Notes: generated by a model from the letters alone, not told the origin. Shown: positions 1 to 7,781, numbered from the stretch's first letter. The stretch is DNA of 64,000 bases from Paucilactobacillus hokkaidonensis JCM 18461 (GCF_000829395.1 NZ_AP014680.1:868001-932000); one strand, 5' to 3'. Numbers and translations: made by a program.

Positions 1-10
1 TTTTTCATTG

Positions 11-643
11 TTATGCTGCCTCGCTTTTTTGTTTACTTTTATTTTTGACATACCGGTTGTAGATCCAACTAGTGAAATTAGCCATCATTTGAATAAGGGT
101 CTTGATAACGAGATAGCCGATGGGTGCAATGATGAGCATCAAACCTAAAGCGGTCACGCCAATCCCCATGAAAAAGACGCTTGTCGGAATGGAGGCACTC
201 CAAACCATGATACCGCCAACGATTGCTGCAACGCCGGCAACCACGATTCCTAGTATCGTGACAATTAGGGCGATAAAGATAGCTACGATTGCAACGAAAA
301 AGCCAATCAGTACCCCAATAATTGCGATCACAATCGGAATTGCGACGGGAGAGGCCAATAATGCCAATAAAACTAACCAAATCATGCGAATATTTTTCTT
401 TGATTTGGGTTCGTAATGAGGTTTACCAGCTTCTTCATTATCCAAATTTCGGATGGAATAGTCCGCCAAAATTTTACGTGACAATTGTTTTGGCGTTCCC
501 AATTTATGAATGATCATGGCCTCACTGGTCATCTGGGCATCCAAAATATATTCACTGTAAAACTCCAATACGTCCGCTTGTTCTTCTTTAGTTAATTGAG
601 TTAAATATTTTGCTAATTCTTGAATGTAGGGGTTAGTTTCCAT
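11..643 (-). CDS. DUF1700-family (HAAS-domain) integral membrane protein
   Basis: A 210-residue protein. Residues 1-65 are a soluble helical segment (YIQELAKYL, EEQADVLEFY) typical of the HAAS/DUF1700 domain. Residues about 86-195 are four or more very hydrophobic membrane segments, and the C-terminus is basic (KNKSKQK). Its start lies 11 bases inside the upstream padR gene and is preceded by GGGAGGA, so the two genes are translationally coupled. PadR-DUF1700 pairs are a recurring Firmicute arrangement linked to membrane or cell-envelope stress. The family assignment rests on composition and context; the molecular activity is unknown. Confidence 0.8.
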   Translation of the reverse strand: METNPYIQELAKYLTQLTKEEQADVLEFYSEYILDAQMTSEAMIIHKLGTPKQLSRKILADYSIRNLDNEEAGKPHYEPKSKKNIRMIWLVLLALLASPVAIPIVIAIIGVLIGFFVAIVAIFIALIVTILGIVVAGVAAIVGGIMVWSASIPTSVFFMGIGVTALGLMLIIAPIGYLVIKTLIQMMANFTSWIYNRYVKNKSKQKSEAA

Positions 644-953
644 CAGTTGTTCCTCCCAAAATTTGGTCCACCGTGGCCCGATATTGTGTCCAATCTGCTC
701 TGATTTGCGTTAATCTGGTTTTACCGGTATCAGTAATGCGATAATAGCGGCGATTACGTCCTTGAAAAGATTCATCATAGGTGTCTAACCATTTTTCTTT
801 GCGCAGACGGCGTAAAACGGGATACATGGTTGATTCAGAGACAGGTGTAAATTCTTGGACGCGTTGTGTTAACGCGTAACCATAATAATTTTCCTGCGTT
901 AACAGGGCAAGAACACAACCATCTAATAGTTCAGTGGTAATTGAAATGCTCAT
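633..953 (-). CDS. PadR-family transcriptional regulator
   Basis: A 106-residue winged-helix protein. It opens with MSISITTELLDGCVLALL, then ENYYGYALTQRVQEF and the recognition and wing segment ESTMYPVLRRLRKEKWL, the PadR signature; YYRITDTGK follows. I start it at the ATG at 953 rather than further upstream because AGGAGA sits just before that ATG and family members begin there. It probably represses its own operon with the DUF1700 protein: a strong promoter and a TATATT/AATATA palindrome lie directly upstream. The inducing signal cannot be read from the sequence. Confidence 0.9.
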   Translation of the reverse strand: MSISITTELLDGCVLALLTQENYYGYALTQRVQEFTPVSESTMYPVLRRLRKEKWLDTYDESFQGRNRRYYRITDTGKTRLTQIRADWTQYRATVDQILGGTTDGN

Positions 954-973
954 AGCTATTTCTCCTGTCATAT

Positions 974-1031
974 TATATTCAATATAGTATTGGTGCAAAA
1001 ACAATATAGCAAAAATCTAAGTTATTGTCAA
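974..1031 (-). promoter_or_regulatory. Promoter and probable PadR operator of padR-DUF1700
   Basis: Reading the minus strand, TTGACA (1031-1026), a 17-base spacer and TATATT (1008-1003) form a near-consensus sigma-A promoter. A perfect inverted repeat TATATT-C-AATATA at 974-986 lies just after the predicted start and is a good candidate for autorepression by PadR. Confidence 0.65.
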
Positions 1032-1097
1032 TTAACTGATAACTTGTTCATGGAGATTATGGTATACTGCCAGGTATAATAAATTAGGAGTACAGGG

Positions 1098-1298
1098 ATG
1101 AATAAATTACAGTTATTATTAATCACGATTATTTCAGTAGTTGTTTTTGGTGGGCTCGTGTGGGCCACCTTGATCAATTTAATTGCTGGTATTTGGCTGA
1201 TTGTGGCTTGGATTTTAGGATTTATTGTTGCAACTAGCCTGATCACGTTTGTGGTTGCAAAGGCCCAAATGAAGCACAATGAAACAAAGGAGCAATAA
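1098..1298 (+). CDS. Small two-helix membrane protein
   Basis: A 66-residue protein made of two hydrophobic helices (about residues 4-25 and 29-54) and a charged tail (KAQMKHNETKEQ). AGGAG lies 8 bases before the ATG. It runs into the next gene: the ribosome site of the CPBP protease lies inside its last codons, so the two are co-transcribed and probably coupled. No family is recognised. Confidence 0.7.
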   Translation: MNKLQLLLITIISVVVFGGLVWATLINLIAGIWLIVAWILGFIVATSLITFVVAKAQMKHNETKEQ

Positions 1299-1299
1299 A

Positions 1300-2034
1300 A
1301 TGCAAACACAAGCATGGGACCGATTTTGGCAGCAAAAAACACCAACTAATTTTTTTAATTGGTTGGTGAGTTTACTAAAGCGGATTGCCTTAATCGGAGT
1401 TTTATTCATTTTAATCCAGCTACCGCCAACCGCCATGTCATTAATTAAAAATCATCCACACTTAGATGTGGTTTCAGTGTCCGGGTTAGTTATTTTTGTG
1501 GGATTGTTTTTGGTAATTATCAACTGGGCGTACAAATTATTTAAACGCTACAATACGACCTCAATAAAACCGAGCCGGCCAGCACAAGATTTCAGAACAG
1601 TTATCTTTGGTTATGTGGCAATTTTTGTCGGTCAAATGGTGCTGGGCTGGTTAAATGCTTTTTTAAATCACCAAACTCAAACCGCTAACAATAATGCTGT
1701 GGCAAAGTTAATGAATGGCAATACATTAATTATGGTTGCGTTTAGCATTTCAACCGTACTACTAACACCATTTGCGGAGGAACTTATTTTTCGAGGGGTT
1801 CTGACCAATTTATTTTTTAAGCCGAATCAGTTTTGGTGGAAAATTATTCTATCTGGGGTTGTCTTTTCTTTGGGGCATGCCAGTACGACCCTGATTAGTT
1901 TCTTGATTTATTTTTATATGGGTGGCGTGTTGGCGTTTGTGTACCAAAAGACTGGTAAGATTAAAAATGCAATTATGTTGCATGCCTTGAATAACTTGGT
2001 GGCAATTATCGAGATGTTGAGTTTGTTGAACTAA
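1300..2034 (+). CDS. CPBP-family intramembrane metalloprotease
   Basis: A 244-residue polytopic membrane protein with the CPBP (CAAX protease and bacteriocin-processing, Abi) motifs. EELIFRG at residues 160-166 supplies the glutamate pair and arginine, His193 lies in SLGHAS, and His228 lies in LHALNN. These are the metal-binding and catalytic positions of the family. The ATG at 1300 is preferred over one seven codons upstream because AAAGGAG sits at the right distance. Lactobacillar CPBP proteins are often linked to bacteriocin self-immunity, but no bacteriocin gene is nearby, so the substrate is open. Confidence 0.85.
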   Translation: MQTQAWDRFWQQKTPTNFFNWLVSLLKRIALIGVLFILIQLPPTAMSLIKNHPHLDVVSVSGLVIFVGLFLVIINWAYKLFKRYNTTSIKPSRPAQDFRTVIFGYVAIFVGQMVLGWLNAFLNHQTQTANNNAVAKLMNGNTLIMVAFSISTVLLTPFAEELIFRGVLTNLFFKPNQFWWKIILSGVVFSLGHASTTLISFLIYFYMGGVLAFVYQKTGKIKNAIMLHALNNLVAIIEMLSLLN

Positions 2035-2037
2035 TGT

Positions 2038-2077
2038 AAAATCCTCCTAAGATACTTTTCTATCTCAGGAGGATTTT
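2038..2077. terminator. Bidirectional intrinsic terminator
   Basis: AAAATCCTCCTAAGATA and its near-exact reverse complement TATCTCAGGAGGATTTTA form a long stem flanked by A and T runs. It sits between the convergent CPBP and OhrR-like genes and can serve both strands. Confidence 0.85.
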
Positions 2078-2082
2078 ATAAT

Positions 2083-2544
2083 TTAAATTTCCGGAATGAT
2101 ACTATCCAGTCGGCGGGTAATATCATTAATTTCATCAACGCGTTTTTGGTAGTCTTTTTTGGGCAAATCTAGGCGGTTAATACCATTTTTTACTTTGCTG
2201 ACAATTAGTGCTCTTTTTTGTTCAGCAGCAGTGGTCAATTTAACGATGACGTGGCGTTCATCGTCGCGATCTTTTTGACGGCTAATCCAGCCATGTTGCT
2301 CCAAGCGCTTTAACAGTGGCGTGAGTGTGCCGCTATCCAAGTTAATGCAATTTCCTAATTCACGCATGGATATCTGACCATCTTTGGCATCCCACAGTGT
2401 TGATAAAACCAGATATTGAGGATATGTCAGTTTAAATTCAGCTAATATTTCAGAATAGAATTTATTAAAACGTTTATTTGCATCATATAGTGCGAAGCAA
2501 ATTTGATTGTCTATGTTGAGTGGTTGGTCTAAATCGTGATTCAA
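2083..2544 (-). CDS. MarR-family regulator, OhrR-type (peroxide-sensing)
   Basis: A 153-residue winged-helix protein. It resembles OhrR more than generic MarR proteins: an N-terminal ICFALYDANKRF carrying a single Cys16, then LTYPQYLVLSTLW, LDSGTLTPLLKRLEQ and the wing RDDERHVIVKLT. In OhrR the equivalent cysteine is oxidised by organic hydroperoxides and releases the repressor. The start is a TTG at 2544: AGGAGG lies 7 bases upstream, while ATGs further upstream have no ribosome site. No ohr peroxidase gene is adjacent. The divergent neighbour is alsS, so control of acetolactate synthase is possible but unproven. Confidence 0.82.
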   Translation of the reverse strand: MNHDLDQPLNIDNQICFALYDANKRFNKFYSEILAEFKLTYPQYLVLSTLWDAKDGQISMRELGNCINLDSGTLTPLLKRLEQHGWISRQKDRDDERHVIVKLTTAAEQKRALIVSKVKNGINRLDLPKKDYQKRVDEINDITRRLDSIIPEI

Positions 2545-2589
2545 AATGGTTCCTCCTAAAGAAAATATGTAATTTTGATTGTACACAAC

Positions 2590-2618
2590 ATTTTATCCCA
2601 GATTGGTAAGTTTGCCAA
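2590..2618 (-). promoter_or_regulatory. Sigma-A promoter of the OhrR-like gene
   Basis: On the minus strand TTGGCA (2618-2613), a 17-base spacer and TAAAAT (2595-2590) form a good vegetative promoter about 45 bases before the TTG start. Confidence 0.6.
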
Positions 2619-2671
2619 ACAATCCGATCATGTGAAATTTAAATGTGTAATAATTATTTTTATAAAGCGGT

Positions 2672-2727
2672 TGTAAATGCTTTTACACTGCTAAAGTGAT
2701 TAAATCAATGTTTTTGATTTTCACTTT
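2672..2727. promoter_or_regulatory. Two inverted repeats in the alsS upstream region
   Basis: TGTAAATGCTTTTACA (2672-2687) is a TGTAAA/TTTACA dyad. It is immediately followed by a longer dyad with arms AAAGTGATTAAATCAA (2693-2708) and TTGATTTTCACTTT (2714-2727). They lie about 90-140 bases upstream of the alsS start and may be operator sites. The binding protein is unknown; the first only loosely resembles a CcpA cre site. Confidence 0.4.
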
Positions 2728-2815
2728 ATTTCACAAGCAATAAAGATAACTTTGCATCTGAGAAAAAAGTGGTAGGCTATTAATAATTACCAGTGCACAT
2801 AAGGGAGGAATTATT

Positions 2816-4495
2816 TTGGCAGATGAACAGCGTTACGGTGCAGATGCACTCGTTGAAAGTTTAATTAACCATCAAGTGAAGTATGTATTCGGGATTCCAG
2901 GAGCAAAGATCGATCGATTATTTGAATTACTCGATCATCCTAAGGATCCAAATTCGCCACAGTTGATTGTGACCCGGCATGAACAAAATGCTGGTTTCTT
3001 GGCTTCTGGTATTGGTCGTTTAACCGGCCAACCAGGTGTGGTGGCAACGACATCCGGTCCAGGTGCTAGTAACTTAGCGACACCGGTTGTTACAGCTACA
3101 GCTGAAGGTGACCCGATTGTTGCCATTTCTGGTCAGGTACCGCTAAAAGACCTCTTTCGGCAGACGCATCAAAGCATGGCTAATAAGGAATTATTTGCTC
3201 CAATCACTAAGTTTAGTGCTGAAATCGGTGATCCTGAAAATATTTCCGAAGTGGTTGCAAATGCTTTTCAGTCGGCAACAGAAGGTAAGCAAGGAGCTAG
3301 TTTTATTAGTTTACCCCAAGATGTTGACGATGCTAAGGTAACCACAAAGGCATTACCACCATTGTCAGCTCCTAAATTGGGACCAGCAAGTGGTGAGTCA
3401 TTGGCTGAACTGGTTCGCCGGATTAAAACTGCTAAACTACCTGTCTTATTAGTCGGCATGCGGGCATCCTCACCAGATGTAACGGCTGCTATTCGTAAAC
3501 TAGTTAAAAAGGCTGGAATTCCAGTTGTAGAAACATTTCAAGGTGCTGGAATTATTTCACACGAACTAGAACAAGATTATTTCTTTGGTCGGGTCGGTTT
3601 ATTCCGGAACCAACCAGGAGATAAATTATTAAAACATGCCGATTTGGTGATTACTGTTGGTTATGATGCCATTGAATATGAACCACGTAACTGGAATGCT
3701 GAACAAGATGCTGTGATTACGGTGATTGATACAACAGCACCACAGTTGGATAAAAATTTCCAACCAACGACCGAGTTGATTGGTGATATTGCGGCCACGG
3801 TCTCTGATTTGGCAGATCAAGTTGAAAATTATCAACCAGCGGATGAATCGAAACAGTATTTACAAGATTTGCATACTGAAATTGAAGCTGATCAACACGA
3901 AACCATTCCAGCTGGCAAGGGTAATCTAAACCACCCATTAGCTGTTATTGAAGCTTTGCAGCAACGAGTTGATGATAAAATGACCGTTTCGGTTGATGTG
4001 GGGAGCCATTATATTTGGATGGCCCGGCACTTCCGAAGTTATGAGCCTCGCCATTTATTGTTTAGTAATGGGATGCAGACGCTTGGAGTGGCGCTACCTT
4101 GGTCAATTTCGGCTGCGTTAGTTCGGCCCAATGCTAAATCAGTCTCTGTTTCTGGGGATGCCGGATTCTTATTTACTGGACAAGAACTGGAGACAGCCGT
4201 TCGTTTAGGCCTTAATACGGTTCATTTGATTTGGAATGATGGTTATTATGATATGGTTCGTTTCCAAGAAATTATGAAATACGGTAAAGATGCCGCGGTT
4301 AAATTTGGCCCAGTTGATTATGTTAAATACGCCCAGAGTTTTGGTGCGACCGGCTTGCGAGTTGAAAGCCCTGATCAATTGGGAGCAGTACTTGATCAAG
4401 CCTTTGCGACTGATGGTCCCGTTGTGGTGGATATTCCAATCGATTATTCCCATAATGCGGAATTAGGCGAGACGATGTTAGCGGATCAATTTTAA
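2816..4495 (+). CDS. alsS: Catabolic acetolactate synthase
   Basis: A 559-residue thiamine-diphosphate enzyme that condenses two pyruvates to 2-acetolactate in the cytosol. The ThDP-activating Glu56 lies in TRHEQNAGF. The central domain spans about 190-350, and the ThDP/Mg motif begins at SGDAGFLFTGQELETA and ends at NDGYYDMV (about 440-475). No small regulatory subunit gene follows and an acetolactate decarboxylase gene does, so this is the acetoin-forming AlsS and not biosynthetic IlvB. It starts at a TTG with GGGAGG upstream. The OhrR-type regulator is divergent, and two dyads lie between them. Confidence 0.96.
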   Translation: MADEQRYGADALVESLINHQVKYVFGIPGAKIDRLFELLDHPKDPNSPQLIVTRHEQNAGFLASGIGRLTGQPGVVATTSGPGASNLATPVVTATAEGDPIVAISGQVPLKDLFRQTHQSMANKELFAPITKFSAEIGDPENISEVVANAFQSATEGKQGASFISLPQDVDDAKVTTKALPPLSAPKLGPASGESLAELVRRIKTAKLPVLLVGMRASSPDVTAAIRKLVKKAGIPVVETFQGAGIISHELEQDYFFGRVGLFRNQPGDKLLKHADLVITVGYDAIEYEPRNWNAEQDAVITVIDTTAPQLDKNFQPTTELIGDIAATVSDLADQVENYQPADESKQYLQDLHTEIEADQHETIPAGKGNLNHPLAVIEALQQRVDDKMTVSVDVGSHYIWMARHFRSYEPRHLLFSNGMQTLGVALPWSISAALVRPNAKSVSVSGDAGFLFTGQELETAVRLGLNTVHLIWNDGYYDMVRFQEIMKYGKDAAVKFGPVDYVKYAQSFGATGLRVESPDQLGAVLDQAFATDGPVVVDIPIDYSHNAELGETMLADQF

Positions 4496-4512
4496 AATAG
4501 TGTTAAATGGAG

Positions 4513-4556
4513 TAGAGTTAAGGTGTGGGTTTTAGAACACTGGAGCTCTATTTTTA
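4513..4556 (+). terminator. Weak imperfect hairpin after alsS
   Basis: TAGAG...GTGT and ACAC...CTCTA pair with small internal loops and are followed by TTTTT. It may attenuate rather than stop transcription between alsS and the decarboxylase gene, which has its own ribosome site but no obvious strong promoter. Confidence 0.4.
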
Positions 4557-4590
4557 ATTAGATTAAATGTGTTCAAAGAAAGGAATAAAT

Positions 4591-5304
4591 ATGCGAGATA
4601 CTATAACATTATATCAGCACGGAACCTTAGCGATGCTTGTCGCTGGGCTATTTGAAGGAACATTGCCGTTAGGTGAACTATTGGAACATGGTGACACTGG
4701 AATTGGAACTGCCGACAGTCTGGATGGTGAGATGGTAATTGTTGATGGTCAGGCTTATAAGGTGCAAGGCAGCGGTAAGGTGGTTCCACTGACACCTGAC
4801 ACTAAAGTACCATTTGCATCCGTCCACTTTATGGATGCCCAGGAAACCCGTTCGTTAGTCGGAGTGACTGACGAACAGTTAAAAGAACAACTGCAGGCTG
4901 AAATGAAAATGGATAATGTTTTTGTAGGCGTCCGTATTGATGGGACGTTTAGCCATATGCATACACGGGCGGTTAACAAACAGGTACGACCGTTTCCAAA
5001 TTTAACTGCTGCAACACGGGTTCAGCCTGAATTTGAACAAGATCAGGTTAGTGGATCCGTGGTTGGTTATTTTTCACCGCATCTTTTCCAAGGCGCAACA
5101 GTTGGCGGCTTTCACTGGCACTTTATTAATACGACAAGAGATTTTGGTGGTCATATCTTAGACTTTACAGTTAATCAGGCCGAAATCTCTGTGCAGGTAT
5201 TAGAAAATATGGTCCAACATTTACCAATTACCAATACGGAATTCAGAGCTAAGAATATGGCTTTGGATAGTTTAAATAAGGATATTGATGAAGCGGAACA
5301 CTAA
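4591..5304 (+). CDS. aldB: Alpha-acetolactate decarboxylase
   Basis: A 237-residue enzyme that converts 2-acetolactate to acetoin. The zinc ligands are visible as His175 and His177 in GGFHWHF and His188 in GGHILDF. N-terminal features TLAMLVAGLFEGTL and TGIGTADSLDGEM are family hallmarks. The ATG at 4591 is chosen because AAAGGAA precedes it. Directly downstream of alsS, it completes the pyruvate-to-acetoin route, which disposes of pyruvate, limits acidification and diverts acetolactate from branched-chain amino acid synthesis. Confidence 0.96.
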   Translation: MRDTITLYQHGTLAMLVAGLFEGTLPLGELLEHGDTGIGTADSLDGEMVIVDGQAYKVQGSGKVVPLTPDTKVPFASVHFMDAQETRSLVGVTDEQLKEQLQAEMKMDNVFVGVRIDGTFSHMHTRAVNKQVRPFPNLTAATRVQPEFEQDQVSGSVVGYFSPHLFQGATVGGFHWHFINTTRDFGGHILDFTVNQAEISVQVLENMVQHLPITNTEFRAKNMALDSLNKDIDEAEH

Positions 5305-5337
5305 AAAATTAATAATTGATAAAGTAGAAGTATTTAG

Positions 5338-5366
5338 TTGCAACCGCTTACATTATATGATATAGT
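5338..5366 (+). promoter_or_regulatory. Strong promoter of a small RNA, overlapped by a cre-like site
   Basis: TTGCAA (5338-5343), a 17-base spacer and TATAGT (5361-5366) form a sigma-A promoter. TGCAACCGCTTACA (5339-5352) fits the CcpA cre consensus TGWAANCGNTNWCA with one deviation and overlaps the -35 box, so carbon catabolite repression of the downstream RNA is plausible. No ORF with a ribosome site starts downstream; the product appears to be RNA. Confidence 0.6.
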
Positions 5367-5372
5367 ACTAAT

Positions 5373-5659
5373 TGAGGAAGGCCAAATAGTTCTTGCATCG
5401 CAGCAGGGAAGTTAAGCCATTAGGGGCCTGATTTCTAGAGCAAGGATCGTTTTCTGGATGCTGAAGTTGAGTAGGCAAGCAGCAGCGTAAGAATGACTCT
5501 AAATATCGAAACTATAAATGGATGATTGTAGTCACCAGTGTGCGTCAGGGAATGTTAAATAGCAACTTTGCGGGAGAAGTTTAGTAGTATAGTGATTGCA
5601 AAGTCGCTTGGATCTTCCGAAAAAGTCCGCCAATATTAAAAATTGGCGGCTCTTTTTTT
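5373..5659 (+). ncRNA. Independently transcribed structured RNA of about 287 nt, family not recognised
   Basis: The segment has its own promoter and a clean intrinsic terminator, with no convincing ORF between. Its 5' end (GGAAGGCCA, 5376-5384) can pair with TGGATCTTCC (5609-5618), closing the whole molecule. Inside, AGGCC/GGCCT and ACTTTGC/GCAAAGT form further helices, as expected for a folded RNA. I checked for RNase P (GGAAAGTCCATGC-type core), tmRNA and SRP conserved motifs and found none. It could be a lactobacillar 6S-like or regulatory RNA, but the length and shape do not settle this. Confidence 0.55.
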
Positions 5660-5660
5660 A
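5627..5660 (+). terminator. Intrinsic terminator of the ~287-nt RNA
   Basis: CCGCCAAT-ATTAAAA-ATTGGCGG forms an eight-base-pair stem followed by CTCTTTTTTT. Confidence 0.88.
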
Positions 5661-5787
5661 CCATATTTTAGCTATTTTGCTTATGCTTACCATAATATTT
5701 AAATTAAAATTCACATTTTTTTCAAATTTAGCTGATAGTATATAACTACAGTCAGATACAGAAAAATGACGGGAAGGATGATGTTAG

Positions 5788-5904
5788 ATGAACCATTTAA
5801 GCAAAGACGAATTAGAAGAACGATCCGAAATGGATAATCAAGCAGCAGAATTTTCATTGGAATTAATTTGTAATGAAACTCAAAATGAATGTGATCAAAA
5901 ATAA
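5788..5904 (+). CDS. Possible 38-residue acidic small protein
   Basis: The ORF starts MNHLSKDELEERSEMDN and ends with NECDQK. GGGAAGG lies 10 bases before the ATG. It is acidic, has two cysteines and no membrane segment. It sits between the structured RNA and the ABC-F leader, with a stop well before the next promoter. No family is recognised. The coding call rests on the ribosome site and reading-frame length only; a shorter overlapping frame starts at 5780. Confidence 0.35.
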   Translation: MNHLSKDELEERSEMDNQAAEFSLELICNETQNECDQK

Positions 5905-5910
5905 ATAAAC

Positions 5911-6112
5911 TTGTTTTTTTTGTTATGGCATGCTATATTGACAATATCTTATGAAAAACGGGGTATTAAGCCAGTGCGCAACTAATTATTTTCAGCAACT
6001 AAATCTATCTGTAAATTATACGGGTGGAGTGAACTTTGAGCTGGGATTGATTAGAGTGCGTGCGGGCTGAGTATCGAAATGAAGTCGGCACACTCACTAG
6101 AGTGTGCTTTTT
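5911..6112 (+). promoter_or_regulatory. Promoter and transcription-attenuator leader of the ABC-F gene
   Basis: TTGTTT (5911-5916), 17 bases, then TATATT (5934-5939) preceded by TG form a strong promoter. The leader ends in a perfect terminator, GCACACTC-ACTA-GAGTGTGC plus TTTTT (6088-6112), about 50 bases before the ABC-F start. GAGTGCGTGC (6054-6063) can pair instead with the terminator's 5' arm, leaving a two-base bulge, which is a classic antiterminator. The antiterminator half overlaps the end of a 39-codon upstream ORF. Antibiotic-resistance ABC-F genes are commonly induced by ribosome stalling in such leaders. Confidence 0.65.
5951..6070 (+). CDS. Candidate upstream ORF (leader peptide) of the ABC-F attenuator
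   Basis: A 39-codon frame begins at ATG 5951, only about five bases after the predicted transcription start, and ends at TGA 6068-6070. There is no Shine-Dalgarno site, so it would be nearly leaderless. Alternatively, GGTGGAG (6023-6029) is well placed for a tiny overlapping leader ORF, TTG-AGC-TGG-GAT-TGA at 6036-6050. Either would place a translating ribosome across the antiterminator at 6054-6063. Which one is used cannot be decided by eye. Confidence 0.3.
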   Translation: MKNGVLSQCATNYFQQLNLSVNYTGGVNFELGLIRVRAG

Positions 6113-6164
6113 GTGTGGCCTAAAATCACAAAATAAACAATCCCTTGAAATGAGGGACAATTAA

Positions 6165-7688
6165 ATGACACAAATTAAAATAGTACAACTTGAAAAAGTA
6201 GTTGCCGGGCAAACTTTGTTTACAACGGCTTCACTCACAGCGAACGGTCGTGAGATCGTCGGTGTAATTGGTAATAATGGTACAGGGAAGACCACATTGA
6301 TGCGAATTATCGCAGGGATGGATGCAGACTTCACCGGGCAGCGATTAATTCAAGGGCAGGTTGGCTTGGTGGCGCAAGTTAATCCAATTACGGATCGAAG
6401 TGGCGGTCAAGAAACAGTTACGAAAATTAGAACGATGTTAGCACAAAATCCGGAAATATTAATCTTAGATGAACCGACCGCTAACTTGGATGAAGAACAT
6501 CAAGATTGGCTCGTGGGACAGTTGCGATCTTTTAGGGGGCTAATCTTAGTGATCTCACACGATCAGCACTTTTTAACGCAAATTGCGACTTGCATTTGGG
6601 CGTTTGAAAATCATACTGTGACCCAATTCAATGGTTCGTTAACGGCATATGAACAATTGAAAACACAAACTAATTTAAATCAAACCCATGAGTATCAACG
6701 GCAACATCGCCAAGAACATGAGTTAAAGTTGGCCGTTCAAGCACGGAAAGAAAAGGCCGCCCATATTCGCCGTGGTAGTCGCCAGATGGGGCGTGTTGAA
6801 CGGGCCAAAACTAAATCGGCGCGTGAACAAAATGCTGGCAAGATGGAACACAATGCACATGCTTTATTGATGCGAGCGGAGAAACAAGCAGTGGTTACTA
6901 AGCCATTTGAACAACGTGCAATTAAACTAATGCAAACCGATTTTCCGATTTTTAAGGGTAAAACAGTTGTCAGTGCCGATCACTTAGATGTTAAGAATGT
7001 TAATAAAACGTTGTTACAACAAGTTTCATTTCAAATTAAACCTGGTGAACGTGTGGCACTGGTGGGGCCTAATGGGATCGGTAAAACTTCTTTAATTCAA
7101 GCCATCATATCTCACGCAATGCACACCAATTTATCGCAGCACGCAAAGATCGGTTATTTTAATCAAGATATTACAACTTTACCATTGGATCAGTCGGTGT
7201 GGGGATTTATCCAACGGGCAAGTGGTTTAGACAATGAACGAACTAAAACGATACTGGGTGCATTTGGGTTATCGGCTCCGTTTTATCCGCGATTAATTGG
7301 GTCCTTAAGTGGCGGTGAGCAAGTTAAGCTGCAATTGCTGAGTATTTTGTTGGGCGAGAGTAATTTTTTAATTTTAGATGAACCGACTAACTTTCTGGAT
7401 ACGCAGGCATTACAGGCATTGGCGGACTATTTGCACCATTATCCTGGAACTGTGTTACTTGTATCGCACGATATTAATTTTCGGCAACAAGTGGCAACCA
7501 GAACACTATTATTTCAAAATAAGCACCTCATTGATCCAACTAAAACAACCATGCATGCCCAAAAGCCAAGTGAGTTACCGTTATTACAATTAAAATATGA
7601 TCGGCTGATGGCCACTGGTGAGGGCAGTGTGCAGGAGTTACAAGAACTTAAGCAGCAGATCGAGCAATTAAAGCAGCATGCATTATGA
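6165..7688 (+). CDS. ABC-F family ATPase, probable ribosome-protection factor
   Basis: A 507-residue soluble protein with two ABC domains and no membrane segments. NBD1 has Walker A GNNGTGKT (36-43), signature SGGQ (79-82) and Walker B LILDEPTANLD (98-109). NBD2 has GPNGIGKT (301-308), SGGEQ (382-386) and LILDEPTNFLD (402-412). The charged linker (about 165-270) is where ABC-F proteins reach the peptidyl-transferase centre, and a coiled-coil tail ends the protein. The short NBD1 and the attenuator leader fit the antibiotic-resistance branch (Msr/Vga/Lsa/VmlR type). Which drugs it acts on, if any, cannot be read from sequence. Confidence 0.85.
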   Translation: MTQIKIVQLEKVVAGQTLFTTASLTANGREIVGVIGNNGTGKTTLMRIIAGMDADFTGQRLIQGQVGLVAQVNPITDRSGGQETVTKIRTMLAQNPEILILDEPTANLDEEHQDWLVGQLRSFRGLILVISHDQHFLTQIATCIWAFENHTVTQFNGSLTAYEQLKTQTNLNQTHEYQRQHRQEHELKLAVQARKEKAAHIRRGSRQMGRVERAKTKSAREQNAGKMEHNAHALLMRAEKQAVVTKPFEQRAIKLMQTDFPIFKGKTVVSADHLDVKNVNKTLLQQVSFQIKPGERVALVGPNGIGKTSLIQAIISHAMHTNLSQHAKIGYFNQDITTLPLDQSVWGFIQRASGLDNERTKTILGAFGLSAPFYPRLIGSLSGGEQVKLQLLSILLGESNFLILDEPTNFLDTQALQALADYLHHYPGTVLLVSHDINFRQQVATRTLLFQNKHLIDPTKTTMHAQKPSELPLLQLKYDRLMATGEGSVQELQELKQQIEQLKQHAL

Positions 7689-7704
7689 GCCAGTTTTAAT
7701 CAAA

Positions 7705-7733
7705 TTGACATTAAATTAAAATAGGATTAAAAT
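7705..7733 (+). promoter_or_regulatory. Sigma-A promoter of the isoleucine epimerase gene
   Basis: A consensus TTGACA (7705-7710), 17-base spacer and TAAAAT (7728-7733) lie about 50 bases before the start. The gene is therefore transcribed separately from the ABC-F gene. Confidence 0.75.
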
Positions 7734-7781
7734 CTTATGTATATTTCATTGGAAAATTACAATTGGAGGAATACATAGAAG

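Noticed and set aside
5373-5659. RNase P, tmRNA or SRP RNA
   Set aside because: Promoter, size and terminator suit a housekeeping RNA, but the conserved core motifs of each of these were not found.
5911-6112. T-box riboswitch upstream of the ABC-F gene
   Set aside because: There is a leader and terminator but no T-box sequence (AGGGTGGNACCGCG-type), and the downstream gene is not an aminoacyl-tRNA synthetase or amino acid gene. A ribosome-mediated attenuator fits better.
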